NCBI RefSeq assembly: GCF_000522985.1
Contig: NZ_CP007130.1
Location: 186,001 to 250,000, forward strand
Origin: Gemmatirosa kalamazoonensis
Lineage (GTDB): Bacteria > Gemmatimonadota > Gemmatimonadetes > Gemmatimonadales > Gemmatimonadaceae
Direction of reading: 5' to 3'
DNA length: 64,000 nucleotides
Translations under genes and position numbers: made by a program
The notes under the pieces: model-generated
Databases searched by the model: none
Seen by the model: the letters and a program-made list of their open reading frames with translations, nothing else
What the model was told of the DNA's origin: nothing
Shown: piece by piece, positions 8,723 to 17,449 of the stretch
How positions within the stretch are numbered: position 1 is the first letter of the stretch
Layout of the letters: each line of letters opens with the position of its first letter

Positions 8723-9181
8723 CATTCGCCGACGCTCGACGCCACGTTCGCCGCGCTCGCCGACCCGACACGGCGCGACATCCTCGAGCGGCTCGCGGCG
8801 GGCGACCGCACGATCAGCGAGCTCGCGTCGCGGTTCGACATGACGCTGCCCGCCGTGTCGAAGCACGTGCGCGTGCTGCAGCGCGCCGGCCTCGCGCGCG
8901 TCGAGCGGCAGGGGCGGGTGCGCCGGGCCACGCTCGACGCGGCGCCGATGCGCGCGGCGCTCGCATGGATGGCGCGCTACCGGAAGTTCTGGGAATCGGA
9001 GCTCGACCTGCTCGCATCGTACCTCGAAACCCCCTCATCCTCGGAGCCCACATGGCCAAAACCACCGCCGCCGTCCCCGCCCTCGAAGTCCGCCGCATCA
9101 TCCGCGCGCCGCGGCAGCGCGTCTTCGACGCGTGGACGCAGCCGGCGCAGCTCAAAGCGTGGCACGCGCCGGGACCGCTGA
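8714..9181 (+). CDS. ArsR-family winged-helix repressor
   Basis: Residues 1-105 are a canonical ArsR/SdpR-like winged helix: FAALADPTRRDILERLAAGD, then the recognition helix TLPAVSKHVRVLQRAGL, then the wing with RQGRVRR. No metal-binding cysteines are present, so it is not a classical metal sensor. The frame stays open to 9181, overlapping the next gene by 130 nt. The last 40 or so residues are Pro/Ser/Arg-rich and look like an out-of-frame reading of the SRPBCC gene, so the usual stop near 9050 seems to be missing. The start lies inside an 18-bp palindrome, implying autoregulation. Partner: the downstream SRPBCC protein. Confidence 0.85.
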   Translation: MVYHSPTLDATFAALADPTRRDILERLAAGDRTISELASRFDMTLPAVSKHVRVLQRAGLARVERQGRVRRATLDAAPMRAALAWMARYRKFWESELDLLASYLETPSSSEPTWPKPPPPSPPSKSAASSARRGSASSTRGRSRRSSKRGTRRDR

Positions 9182-9519
9182 CGGTCTCGCTGGCCGAGAT
9201 CGACCTGCGCCCCGGCGGCGCGTATCGCATCCACATGCGCGCACCCGACGGGACCGAGCACCGCGTGACGGGCGTGTACCGCGAGGTCGACCCGCCCAGC
9301 CGAGTCGTCTACACGTGGGGCTGGGAGGGCGACCACGTCGTGAAGGACAGCGTCGTGACGGTCGAGTTCCACGACCGCGGCGACACGACGGGCGACGCCA
9401 CCGAGGTCGTACTCACGCACGCGGGCATCTTCGACGACACGGAGCGCGCGAACCACGCGAAGGGGTGGACGGCGATCCTCGACAAGTTCGAGGCCCTGTA
9501 CCCGGGCGGTGCCGCATGA
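9052..9519 (+). CDS. SRPBCC / AHSA1-domain protein
   Basis: A 155-residue START-like domain protein of the AHSA1 type. Visible features are the opening VRRIIRAPRQRVFDAWTQP, W-H-A-PGP, the DLRPGGAYRI strand, the GVYREVDPPSRVVYTWGWE segment and the C-terminal NHAKGWTAILDKFEALY helix. Such proteins have a hydrophobic pocket and are commonly encoded directly after an ArsR regulator, as here, often in detoxification or stress contexts. The ATG at 9052 lies within the ArsR reading frame. Ligand unknown. Confidence 0.85.
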   Translation: MAKTTAAVPALEVRRIIRAPRQRVFDAWTQPAQLKAWHAPGPLTVSLAEIDLRPGGAYRIHMRAPDGTEHRVTGVYREVDPPSRVVYTWGWEGDHVVKDSVVTVEFHDRGDTTGDATEVVLTHAGIFDDTERANHAKGWTAILDKFEALYPGGAA

Positions 9520-9597
9520 CGCCGAAGGAGCCGTTCGCCCAGGTCTTCGCAACGGAGCGATCTGAACGACCCTCTCGCTGATCCGGATCGGCGTCGG

Positions 9598-12500
9598 TCA
9601 ACCCGCGTCGAGGACCTCGCGCACCCGACGCGCGAGCTCGTCAGGCGTGAACGGCTTGGCGAGGAAGCTCACCCGCTCCTCGTTGATGCCGTGTCGTGCC
9701 ATCGTGTCGTCGGCATAGCCGGACATGTAGAGAACGCGGAGCCCGGACTGCGAGGCCTCGAGCCGCTGGGCGAGCTCTGGGCCTGGCATCCCCGGCATGA
9801 CGACGTCCGTGATCACGAGGTCGATCGCGCCGTCGCGGCCGGCGGCGAGCCGCAGGGCGTCGCCGCCGTTCGGCGCCGTGAGGACCCTGTAGCCCGCACG
9901 CTCGAGCGTCGCCTCCGCCAGGCGACGGACCATGGCGTCGTCCTCCACGAGAAGTACCGTCTCCGAGCCGCGTGCGCCGGGCTTCGTCGCCGCCGGCATC
10001 GGGGCGGTGGCCGGCTCGCCGGCCTGGGGGAAGAAGATCCCGAACGTCGTCCCCTTCGCCGGCGCCGAGTCGACCCGCAGCCGCCCGTGCGACTGGGTCA
10101 CGATCCCGTAGACGGTCGACAGCCCGAGCCCCGTGCCTTTCCCCGGCTCCTTCGTCGTGAAGAACGGCTCGAACGCGTGCCGCAGCACCTCCGGCGACAT
10201 CCCCGTCCCCGTGTCGCTCACCGTTAGGCGCACGTAGCGACCCGGCGAGAGCGGCGTGGGCTGTGCCGGCGCCTCGCGCTCCAGGACGGCGCTCTCCGTG
10301 GCGATCGTGAGGCGTCCGCCTAACGGCATCGCGTCGCGCGCATTGACCGCGAGATTCAGCAGCACCTGCTGCAGCTGGCCGGCGTCCGCGCGGACGGCGC
10401 CCGCGTCGGGCGCGAGCTGCAGGTCGAGCGCGACATCCTCGCTGAGGAGCCGGCCGAGCATTCGGCTCGCCTCGCCGACGACAAGGTTGATCTCCATCAC
10501 TTCCGGCCGGAGGACCTGTTTGCGGCTGAACGCGAGGAGCTGCTGCGTGAGGACCGCCGCGCGGTCGGCAGCCTGGCGGATCTCCTCGGCGTCGGCGCGG
10601 TGCGCATCGTTAGGCGCGCCGGCGGTCCGGATGAAATCGCTGTAGCCGCGGATGACGGTGAGCAGATTGTTGAAGTCATGCGCGATCCCGCCGGCGAGCT
10701 GGCCGATCGCCTCCATCTTCTGCGCCTGACGCAGCTGCTCCTCGAGCAGCAGTTCGTCCGTCACGTCGCGGCCGTTCCCGATCACGCCGCCGACCGCGGG
10801 GTCGTGCCGGCGGTCGGTGAACGTGAGGAGCACGTTCCGCACGCGGCCGTCCTTGGTGACGACCCGCAGTGGTCGTGGCAGACTGGCGACCGATCGCCGC
10901 GGGACCTCGGCGAACTGCTCGCGCACCCACGCGAGATCCTCCGGGTGCACCAGCGACGAGAGGCTGGGCATGACGTACAGCTCCTCGGCCGTGTATCCCA
11001 GAACCCGGGTGTGCGACGGGCTCACGTAGAGCGCGCGGGCGCGCTCGTCGATGATCGAGATGAGGGCGTCGTTGCGCTCGACGAGGGCGCGGAACCGCGC
11101 CTCGCGCGCCTCGATCTGCTCATGAGCCCTGACCCGGTCGCTCACGTCGCGGATGATGGTCAGAACGTGCGGCGCGTTTCGGTACTGGACCCGCGAGCTC
11201 CACGCCTCCATCCAAAGCCACGCGCCGTCCGAGCGATGGTAGCGGAAGGTGAAGCTCGTCCGCTCGCCGGCGAGGAGCCGCTGCCAGGCCAGGTGCGCCG
11301 CATCGAGATCGTCCGGGTGCACACCGTCGAACGGGTTCTCTCGGAGCTCACCGAGGATCTGCCGCGCCGAGGGACTCGCGTAGACGCGATGCCCGGCGGC
11401 ATCGTACAGCCCGATGATGGTGCTCGGGTCGTCCGCGATGACGCGGAACACCTCGTCGCTCTCGCGCAACGCCGCTTCCGCGCTTTCGCGCTCCCGCATC
11501 TCTCGCCGGAGCTCCTCGTTCGCCGCCGCGAGCTGCTGGGTGCGTTCGGCGACGCGTCGCTCCAGCTCCTCGTTCTGGCGCTGCACCGCAGCCCGAGCCT
11601 GCGCGAGCTCGAGGACCTCGATCGCCTCCCAGCGCCCCCCGCGCCGCACTACCGCGGACTGGTGTGCACGCGCCACGTCGAACATCTGCGCGGCCGTGGC
11701 CGTGTCGAGCGGATAGGTGCAGAGGACGATCATGCGCTGGCCAGCGATCGCCGCACTCAACGCATCTTCGTACGCCATGAAGGCGGCGCGCGTTTGCTCC
11801 GTCAGCCACGCCTCGATCCCGCTCACACGCAGGCCGGCGTGGCCGCGCTCCAGCGCGTCAGCGAGCCTGGCATTCCACGCGTCGATGACGCGGCTGGTGT
11901 CGAACGTGCCACCGTCCAGATAGCAGTGCACGTGAGACACGACTTCCAGGTTGCCGGCGGCCAGATGGTGATCGGCGTCCACGATGCCGCGCCGGAGTGC
12001 GTCCTTCGCGGCATCGACCGTCAGTGGATCGCAAACGGCCCATACGCACTGCTCGTCGCGCTCCAGACCCGCGCGGAAATAGGGGAGCGCGATGTCGAGG
12101 ACGTCCTGGACGGTCTCATAGAACTGGCAGATGTGCGTGCCCCACGGCAGATCCGCGACGCCCGCCACACCCGTCTCGAGTACGTCGGGGGTGACCGCGG
12201 CGCAGCGCGGGCACGCGGCGTTAGTCACGTCGGCGAGCGTGATGAGCAGACCGTCCGACGACGGATGCAGTCGCACATCGAAGCACCGCTCATCCGCCGC
12301 GTCGTAGGCCTGCAGCCGGCGGCCTTGCCCGGTCGCCATGGTCTGCGCGGCCGGCTCCCGGATCGCGGCCGCTATAGGGCCGGGTACCTCGTCCCACAGG
12401 CTGCGGCCGAGAAGCTGGTCAGGGGAACCGCCGAAGACGCCCCCTGCCGCCAGGTTGGCGTAGATGACGCGCAGGCCGCAGTCGAGCACGACGCAGCCAT

Positions 12501-12630
12501 CCGAGAGTCGCGCGAGGACCTCATCGAACACTTTCATCTGCTGCGTCGCGTCTCCGTCGCGTTTCCGTCGCCAATCACTTCCAGCGGGCTTCACGGTTTC
12601 GTCATCGTGCCACCCCGGGGTCGGGGTCAA
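9598..12630 (-). CDS. Hybrid histidine kinase with MEDS and PAS domains
   Basis: A 1010-residue soluble sensor. Domains in order: PAS (about 35-135); MEDS/DcmR-type sensory domain (about 160-340, starting WGTHICQFYE); coiled coil (about 345-390); two PAS domains (about 395-510 and 515-635); histidine kinase core with phospho-acceptor IAHDFNNLL; ATPase domain with NLAVNARDAMP, DTGTGM and GKGTGLGLS; and a receiver domain (about 885-1005) with acceptor Asp in VITDVVMPG and Lys in FLAKPF. MEDS domains are known from DcmR-like methylotroph and methanogen regulators. No transmembrane segment is present. The long frame begins with TTG at 12630; ATG 12537 is a plausible later start. Output partner unknown. 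Confidence 0.88.
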   Translation of the reverse strand: MTPTPGWHDDETVKPAGSDWRRKRDGDATQQMKVFDEVLARLSDGCVVLDCGLRVIYANLAAGGVFGGSPDQLLGRSLWDEVPGPIAAAIREPAAQTMATGQGRRLQAYDAADERCFDVRLHPSSDGLLITLADVTNAACPRCAAVTPDVLETGVAGVADLPWGTHICQFYETVQDVLDIALPYFRAGLERDEQCVWAVCDPLTVDAAKDALRRGIVDADHHLAAGNLEVVSHVHCYLDGGTFDTSRVIDAWNARLADALERGHAGLRVSGIEAWLTEQTRAAFMAYEDALSAAIAGQRMIVLCTYPLDTATAAQMFDVARAHQSAVVRRGGRWEAIEVLELAQARAAVQRQNEELERRVAERTQQLAAANEELRREMRERESAEAALRESDEVFRVIADDPSTIIGLYDAAGHRVYASPSARQILGELRENPFDGVHPDDLDAAHLAWQRLLAGERTSFTFRYHRSDGAWLWMEAWSSRVQYRNAPHVLTIIRDVSDRVRAHEQIEAREARFRALVERNDALISIIDERARALYVSPSHTRVLGYTAEELYVMPSLSSLVHPEDLAWVREQFAEVPRRSVASLPRPLRVVTKDGRVRNVLLTFTDRRHDPAVGGVIGNGRDVTDELLLEEQLRQAQKMEAIGQLAGGIAHDFNNLLTVIRGYSDFIRTAGAPNDAHRADAEEIRQAADRAAVLTQQLLAFSRKQVLRPEVMEINLVVGEASRMLGRLLSEDVALDLQLAPDAGAVRADAGQLQQVLLNLAVNARDAMPLGGRLTIATESAVLEREAPAQPTPLSPGRYVRLTVSDTGTGMSPEVLRHAFEPFFTTKEPGKGTGLGLSTVYGIVTQSHGRLRVDSAPAKGTTFGIFFPQAGEPATAPMPAATKPGARGSETVLLVEDDAMVRRLAEATLERAGYRVLTAPNGGDALRLAAGRDGAIDLVITDVVMPGMPGPELAQRLEASQSGLRVLYMSGYADDTMARHGINEERVSFLAKPFTPDELARRVREVLDAG

Positions 12631-12691
12631 GTCTCACGGCGAGCGCCGCGTGTGCGGCATACCTCAGGCCACTCGAGCTATGACTGCGTCG

Positions 12692-12949
12692 TCAGGTCGC
12701 GCGTTGCTCCTCCAGCGTGTCCAGCGTCGTCGCGTCGACGATCACCACGTCGTCGCGCACGGCACCCAGCCGCTCGAGCGTGTCGGCGACCGCGATTCTG
12801 CTGCCCACGAGGATCAGCAGGTCGGACGCGCCGTAGGGTGTCGCCGTCCTCGCGTCCTCCTGTATCTGGCCAACGGTGTGTCCGGCGCGCTTCGAGAGCT
12901 GTGTGAGCGGAGCGGCGAGCGCTCCGTCACCGAGGATGGAGACATGCAT
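12692..12949 (-). CDS. Short dinucleotide-binding (Rossmann) protein
   Basis: An 85-residue product opening with MHVSILGDGALAAPLTQL, a beta-alpha-beta nucleotide-binding start like the NADP-binding half of F420-dependent or pyrroline-carboxylate-type reductases. A second strand near LLILVGS and a third near DDVVIVDATT follow. It is less than half the length of those enzymes, so it is either a truncated paralogue or a genuinely short Rossmann protein. The middle GASDLLILVG region matches the part of the family that tests whether a cofactor-bound state is changed. No partner is evident. Confidence 0.5.
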   Translation of the reverse strand: MHVSILGDGALAAPLTQLSKRAGHTVGQIQEDARTATPYGASDLLILVGSRIAVADTLERLGAVRDDVVIVDATTLDTLEEQRAT

Positions 12950-13009
12950 CGCAGTGGATGTCGCGTGTGGAGGACCCTCCGCGCGGGCGGAGCGCCCAGG
13001 AGCCGCAGA

Positions 13010-14032
13010 TCAATTCCATGGAAGCGCGCCGCGCTCGCGCCAGTACTCCTCCGGTTCCATCGTGAGCGAGCGGAGGCGCGCGTCGGTCTCCGCACTCCAC
13101 GACACGTCGACCGCGCGAAGGTTCGAGCGGAGCTGCTCCGGCGTCGCGGCGCCGCTCAGGACGACATCCGCCCACGGCAGCGCGAGGGCCGCGGCGAAGG
13201 CGAGTGCGTCGACGGTAGCGCCGAGCCGCGCCGCTTCCGCGCCTAACGCCGTGAGGCGCGCCGCGAGCGCGGGATCGGTCTGCGGTCCGGCGAGCCGCCC
13301 GTTCGCGAGCGCCTCCTTCACGATCACGCGCATGCCGGCTCGGTGGGCGTCCTCCAGCGCAGCGCCCGCGCTGCGCTCGAGGAGATTCCATGTCGCCTGC
13401 ACGCTGTCGAACACGCGCACGCCGTCGCGTGTGATCTCGAGTGCGCGGCGGAGTACCTCGGCCTGTGATGCGCCGGACAGCGTCAGGCCCACGCGGAGCC
13501 CCGTCGCCTTGAGGCGCGCCAGCCCGTCGATCACGGCCGCGTCGTCGAGCACACCGCTCTCGAACGTCGCCGAATGGATCTGATAGAGCGCGAGGTGCGA
13601 GCCGAGCCGCGACTTCGTCTCGGCGAGCTGCCGCCACAGCGCGGCAGCCGAGTGGTCCTTCACCTCATGCCGCTCGGCGTCGACGCGCCAACCGGCGGTG
13701 TACGTGTAGCCCCACTTCGAGGCCACGAACACCGCGCCCGGCGTGATACGCCGCGCCGCCAGCCACGACGCGAGGAAGTCTTCCGCCCGGCCGTAGGAGC
13801 GCGCTGCGTCGACGTAGCGCACGCCCGCGGCGTAGGCGGCGTCGAGCACGGCGTGCGTCCGTCGCTCCATCGCGCTCGGCTCGTAGTCGCGTGTGAGATC
13901 ATGGGCGTGCGCGATCGTGATGTACCCGGGCCGGCCGAGGGCCGCGAGCCCGAGCCCGACGCGGCGAATGCCGGGCGGGACCACGTTCATGTCCGCTCTC
14001 GTGACGCCGTCATGCCCCGGCGATCGGCTCAC
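13010..14032 (-). CDS. Aldo/keto reductase
   Basis: A 340-residue NADP-dependent TIM-barrel oxidoreductase. The AKR catalytic tetrad is visible: Asp in RYVDAARSYG, Tyr in the same motif, Lys in VFVASKWGYTY and His in LALYQIHSA. A C-terminal cofactor-binding region near LSGAATPEQLRSNL follows. The GTG start at 14032 overlaps the stop of the ferritin-like gene, suggesting coupling; ATG 13990 is an alternative that removes 14 residues. It reduces a carbonyl substrate that cannot be told from sequence. Confidence 0.85.
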   Translation of the reverse strand: MSRSPGHDGVTRADMNVVPPGIRRVGLGLAALGRPGYITIAHAHDLTRDYEPSAMERRTHAVLDAAYAAGVRYVDAARSYGRAEDFLASWLAARRITPGAVFVASKWGYTYTAGWRVDAERHEVKDHSAAALWRQLAETKSRLGSHLALYQIHSATFESGVLDDAAVIDGLARLKATGLRVGLTLSGASQAEVLRRALEITRDGVRVFDSVQATWNLLERSAGAALEDAHRAGMRVIVKEALANGRLAGPQTDPALAARLTALGAEAARLGATVDALAFAAALALPWADVVLSGAATPEQLRSNLRAVDVSWSAETDARLRSLTMEPEEYWRERGALPWN

Positions 14033-14685
14033 GCCGGGACGGAATGGCTCACCGGTGTCCCGACGCCGCGCGCGACGGGGTCGCCCGCATACTCGTAGAA
14101 CCGGCCGGCGCCGCTGCCTTGCCTGCCGTATCCGATGCCGAGCCGCTCGAGCGCGTCGCGGGCGGCGGCCACCGTGGGCCCGCCGAAGTGCTCGAAGCCG
14201 ACGTCGTTAGGCACGCCGACGTTCTTGCCGAGCTGCCCCTGGGCGAAGCGCACGAGCGCCCGGTGCACCGCTTCGGTGCCCATCGCCTCGGCGCACAGCC
14301 GCGCGCCGAACTCCTCGCCCGCCCGCGCGTACGCGCTCACGCCGATGAGATAGAGGCTGATCTCCACACTCTCGACGATCTCCGCGGTCGAGAAGACCCC
14401 GACGCCGCCGTTGTCGAAGGCCGCGTCGGGGATCCAGTACTTCGTGGTCAGTGGCTGCGCACCGACCTTCTCGAGCGCCTGGACATGGTGGAACTCGGTC
14501 GTCACCGCGTTGCGCAGCACGGGCAGGAACGCGGCCGACGGCGTGCCGCCGGCGCGCTCGATGGCGGCGCCGACGAACGTCACGCTCAGCTGCTCCTGCG
14601 TGACGAGGAAGTCCAGGATGTCCTGCAGGCCCTGGTCGGTTCCGGCGTACGCCGCGTTCGCGGCGTCGGTGATGATGGACGACAT
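14029..14685 (-). CDS. Ferritin-like domain protein
   Basis: A 218-residue four-helix protein of the bacterial ferritin-like (PF13668-type) group. The helix LDFLVTQEQLSVTFVGAAIE and the TTEFHHVQAL motif supply the expected Glu/His metal ligands; a later segment, EIVESVEISLYLIGVSAYA, completes the bundle. The start ATG 14685 has GAGGAG six to eight bases upstream. Members are often stress proteins, but no enzyme activity can be assigned. A degraded paralogous fragment lies at 17123-17280. Its stop overlaps the aldo/keto reductase start. Confidence 0.75.
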   Translation of the reverse strand: MSSIITDAANAAYAGTDQGLQDILDFLVTQEQLSVTFVGAAIERAGGTPSAAFLPVLRNAVTTEFHHVQALEKVGAQPLTTKYWIPDAAFDNGGVGVFSTAEIVESVEISLYLIGVSAYARAGEEFGARLCAEAMGTEAVHRALVRFAQGQLGKNVGVPNDVGFEHFGGPTVAAARDALERLGIGYGRQGSGAGRFYEYAGDPVARGVGTPVSHSVPA

Positions 14686-14774
14686 GGTGTCTCCTCGCTG
14701 CGAGCGGACGGAATGGACACCCACGTTAGGCCCGCTCGGAGCCTGACCGGGTGATGGGACGAGGCGTTCGGCCT

Positions 14775-15692
14775 TCACGGACGAACGCGGATGATCGTCT
14801 TCCCGGAGCGCCGTGCGGTCGGGTTCAACGCGGCGACGGCATCGTCGAGCGGCGCGACGGTGCCGATGTTCGTCCGCAGCCGTCCGTCCCGCACCCGCTC
14901 GACGATCTCACCCAGTTGGGCGCGGTCGGACTCGACGACGAAGTCGATCGCCAGGCCGTCGGCAGGCCGCGCCTCGACCGGCCCGACGACCGACACCAGC
15001 GTTCCACCGGCTCGTATCAGACCCGCGGATCGCTTGCCGATGTCGCCGCCGATGACATCGAACACCAGGTCGACGCGGCCGACGTCTTCCAGCGTGTCGT
15101 CGTCCAGGTCGACGAACTCGTGGGCGCCGAAATCGAGCGCCTTCTGGCGGTCGCCCGCGCGTCCGGTGCCGATCACGTACGCGCCCGCCGATCGCGCGAG
15201 CTGCGTCACCATCGTCCCGACGGCGCCGGCCGCGCCGTGCGCGAGGACGCTCTGCCCTGCCCGGAGACGACCGTGGTCGAACAGTCCCTGCCACGCCGTG
15301 AGGCCGGAGATCGGCAGGCTCGCACCCACGGTGAAGTCGACGTCGCCCGGGAGCGGCGCGAGGTTGCGTGCCTCGATCGCCAGATACTCGGCCAGGGTGC
15401 CGTCGCGATACCAGTCCGCGAGGCCGAACACCCGCTGTCCCACCGACAGACCGGTCGTGCCATAGCCGAGCGCCGTGACCACGCCGGCCAGCTCGTGTCC
15501 GGGGATCGCCGGTGTTCGCGCGCGGCCGACGCGATCGGTCCACGTCGACGGCCACGTCAGCTCGGTCGGGACGAACCCCGACGCATGGACCCGAACGACG
15601 ACGTCGTTGATCGATGCCTGCGGCTCTGGCCGCTCGACGAGCTTCATCGCGGCCGCTCCCGCCGCCTGGTCCGTGACCACGATTGCCTTCAT
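14775..15692 (-). CDS. NADP-dependent zinc-free alcohol dehydrogenase / quinone oxidoreductase
   Basis: A 305-residue medium-chain dehydrogenase of the quinone oxidoreductase type. It has a GroES-like N-terminal part with IPGHELAGVV and a Rossmann part with the NADP loop AHGAAGAVGTMVTQLA. It lacks the structural-zinc cysteine cluster of classical alcohol dehydrogenases. ATG 15692 is preceded by GAGGAGAAAA, and a putative 48-residue ORF ends two bases upstream. It probably reduces quinones or alpha,beta-unsaturated carbonyls. Confidence 0.85.
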   Translation of the reverse strand: MKAIVVTDQAAGAAAMKLVERPEPQASINDVVVRVHASGFVPTELTWPSTWTDRVGRARTPAIPGHELAGVVTALGYGTTGLSVGQRVFGLADWYRDGTLAEYLAIEARNLAPLPGDVDFTVGASLPISGLTAWQGLFDHGRLRAGQSVLAHGAAGAVGTMVTQLARSAGAYVIGTGRAGDRQKALDFGAHEFVDLDDDTLEDVGRVDLVFDVIGGDIGKRSAGLIRAGGTLVSVVGPVEARPADGLAIDFVVESDRAQLGEIVERVRDGRLRTNIGTVAPLDDAVAALNPTARRSGKTIIRVRP

Positions 15693-15693
15693 C

Positions 15694-15840
15694 TCATTTT
15701 CTCCTCGGTGAATCGACGCTGAGGGAGGCGACTCCGTTCGCCAGCATCAGCGTCACGGCGCTTCCCACGAGAGCGGCGGCGACGGCGATGCCTAACGTCC
15801 TCGAGATGTTCGTGCGCGGGCTCCTTCGGTGTTCGCCCAC
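15694..15840 (-). CDS. Possible small single-pass membrane peptide
   Basis: A 48-residue frame starting at GTG 15840 and ending two bases before the dehydrogenase ATG. It has a basic N terminus followed by one hydrophobic segment (LGIAVAAALVGSAVTLMLA). Third codon positions are strongly GC, as in neighbouring genes, and it contains one GTTAGGC motif. The close spacing to the next gene supports a real leader ORF, but no family is recognised and the start is uncertain. The rest of 15841-16112 shows nothing. Confidence 0.35.
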   Translation of the reverse strand: MGEHRRSPRTNISRTLGIAVAAALVGSAVTLMLANGVASLSVDSPRRK

Positions 15841-16112
15841 CGGATCGGGGCGACGGTCTCAGCGCGCTTGGCAGCTGGCGTGTGTGACCGTGCGCGATAG
15901 CGGACTGGAATGCTCTCGAAGAGTAGGCTGAACCGTCGGACCCGGAGACCTGAAAACGTGTCCAGAAGTCCTTCACCACACAGGCGCATAGCCGAGCACG
16001 ATCACCTGAAGCCGCACTGCACGGACCCTGCGTCCGCCCCGAGGGGGCCATGCAGAGCGGTGGCAGCGCACGAACGAAGTCCGTCGGCAGCGTCGCCGAC
16101 TCGCCGGTGTGG

Positions 16113-17075
16113 CTACTCGCTCCGAGCGTGCGACCTGCGGTACGAGGCCGGATCGCAGCCATGCGCCTTGCGGAACGCGCGCACGAAGCTGCTTCGACTC
16201 GCATAGCCCGCATGGCGTCCGACTTCGTCGATCGTCATCGTGGTCGAACGGAGGTGATCGGCTGCCTGCCGCATCCGAAGATCCCGCAGGATCATCATCG
16301 GCGACCGGCCGACGACGCTGCAGAATCGCGCCACGAACGCCGACCGACTGAGGAACGCGCTGCGTGCCAGGCTGTTGACCGAATGCCGTGCGCCCGGATG
16401 CGCGACCATCTCGGCAAATGCGCGCGCGATCTGCGGATCGCTCAACAATGAAAAGCGCTCCACCCACAGATCCATCGAACGAAGCGAGCGACGCAGCAGT
16501 GCCACGATGACCTGCTTCAGCAATGCGGCACTCATGGCGCCGAAGCCGACTTCCTGCGCCACGAGCTCCGCGAGCGCGGTCCTGAGCGTTCCATCGACCT
16601 GATCGCCCTCTTCGAACTGTTCGACGATCGGTCCTTTCAGAGTTCCGAACAGATCGGTCGAGGCTCCATACGATGCGTGGAAGTATCCACAGATGAGCAC
16701 GATGACGGGCTCCCCATCGTTCGCGACGTAGCGACGCACCGCGCCCGGCTCGCTCGGCATCGATCGCCCGTTCACGGTCCTCCACGTGCCGCGCGGGCCG
16801 CGCCGTGACGGCACCTCGATCCGGAAGAGCGTGTTCGCAGGAAGGACGACCAGCGTGTGCGGCTGCAGCGGGATCGGCTCGCGGTTGCCGACGATCAGCC
16901 GGCCGTTGCCGGAGAGGTTGTAGTGGAGCCCGGGCGCGTCGATGCCGCCCAGCTCGAGGCGATAGCCCTCGCCGACGAGGCATTCCGACAGCCGGACGAA
17001 CTCCACCATCAGGGCGTCGAGGAGCCGGTCGAGCTCCGCCGCGGCGATGGGTACGACTGGACGGTTGTCGCTCAT
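16113..17075 (-). CDS. AraC-family transcriptional regulator with cupin sensor
   Basis: A 320-residue regulator. Residues about 1-190 form a cupin-like sensory domain (HYNLSGNGRLIVG, QPHTLVVLPANTLFRIEVP). The C-terminal 100 residues are the two-helix AraC DNA-binding domain, with SVNSLARSAFLSRSAFVARFCSV and ADHLRSTTMTIDEVGRHAGYASRSSFVRAFRKAHG. It is related to regulators that control nearby oxidoreductases, so the dehydrogenase gene at 14775-15692 on the same strand is a candidate target (inference). Confidence 0.88.
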   Translation of the reverse strand: MSDNRPVVPIAAAELDRLLDALMVEFVRLSECLVGEGYRLELGGIDAPGLHYNLSGNGRLIVGNREPIPLQPHTLVVLPANTLFRIEVPSRRGPRGTWRTVNGRSMPSEPGAVRRYVANDGEPVIVLICGYFHASYGASTDLFGTLKGPIVEQFEEGDQVDGTLRTALAELVAQEVGFGAMSAALLKQVIVALLRRSLRSMDLWVERFSLLSDPQIARAFAEMVAHPGARHSVNSLARSAFLSRSAFVARFCSVVGRSPMMILRDLRMRQAADHLRSTTMTIDEVGRHAGYASRSSFVRAFRKAHGCDPASYRRSHARSE

Positions 17076-17122
17076 GAGCGCGGTGTCCTCATCGCTGGAA
17101 TCGTACGGCGCGTGTCGATGCA

Positions 17123-17280
17123 GCCCGCTGCACCGACAGGCACAACGCGGTGACCATGGAGCTTCACCATGCCGAGGCGCGCAGGAGGGTCGGCGAGCAG
17201 CCGCTCACCGATAGATTCTGGCTGCCCGATGCCGCGTTCGACAGCGGCGGGGTCGGACTCTTCTCGCCGATAGATCGTGG
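17123..17280 (+). pseudogene. Degraded fragment of a ferritin-like gene
   Basis: Read on the plus strand from 17144, this stretch translates to NAVTMELHHAEARRRVGEQ, followed by PLTDRFWLPDAAFDSGGVGL. The intact ferritin-like gene at 14029-14685 has NAVTTEFHHVQALEKVGAQ, then PLTTKYWIPDAAFDNGGVGV at the matching place. About 45 residues align without gaps; similarity fades on both sides. No start or stop of a full gene is present, so this is a remnant of a second copy, in inverted orientation to the intact gene. Confidence 0.7.
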
Positions 17281-17449
17281 CCATCCCGGATGGCGTTAGG
17301 CGGCCCCGAGGTGCGGGCACGTCCGACGGTTCCGTGCCGCGCGCCCAGCGCACCCGAGGGCGCGGGCGGGCAGGAGACCGTCCGCGGCGCGGTGGCACGT
17401 GCCATCTACACCCGTTATTCTATTTTCATACACACCACCGGGAGCTCAC

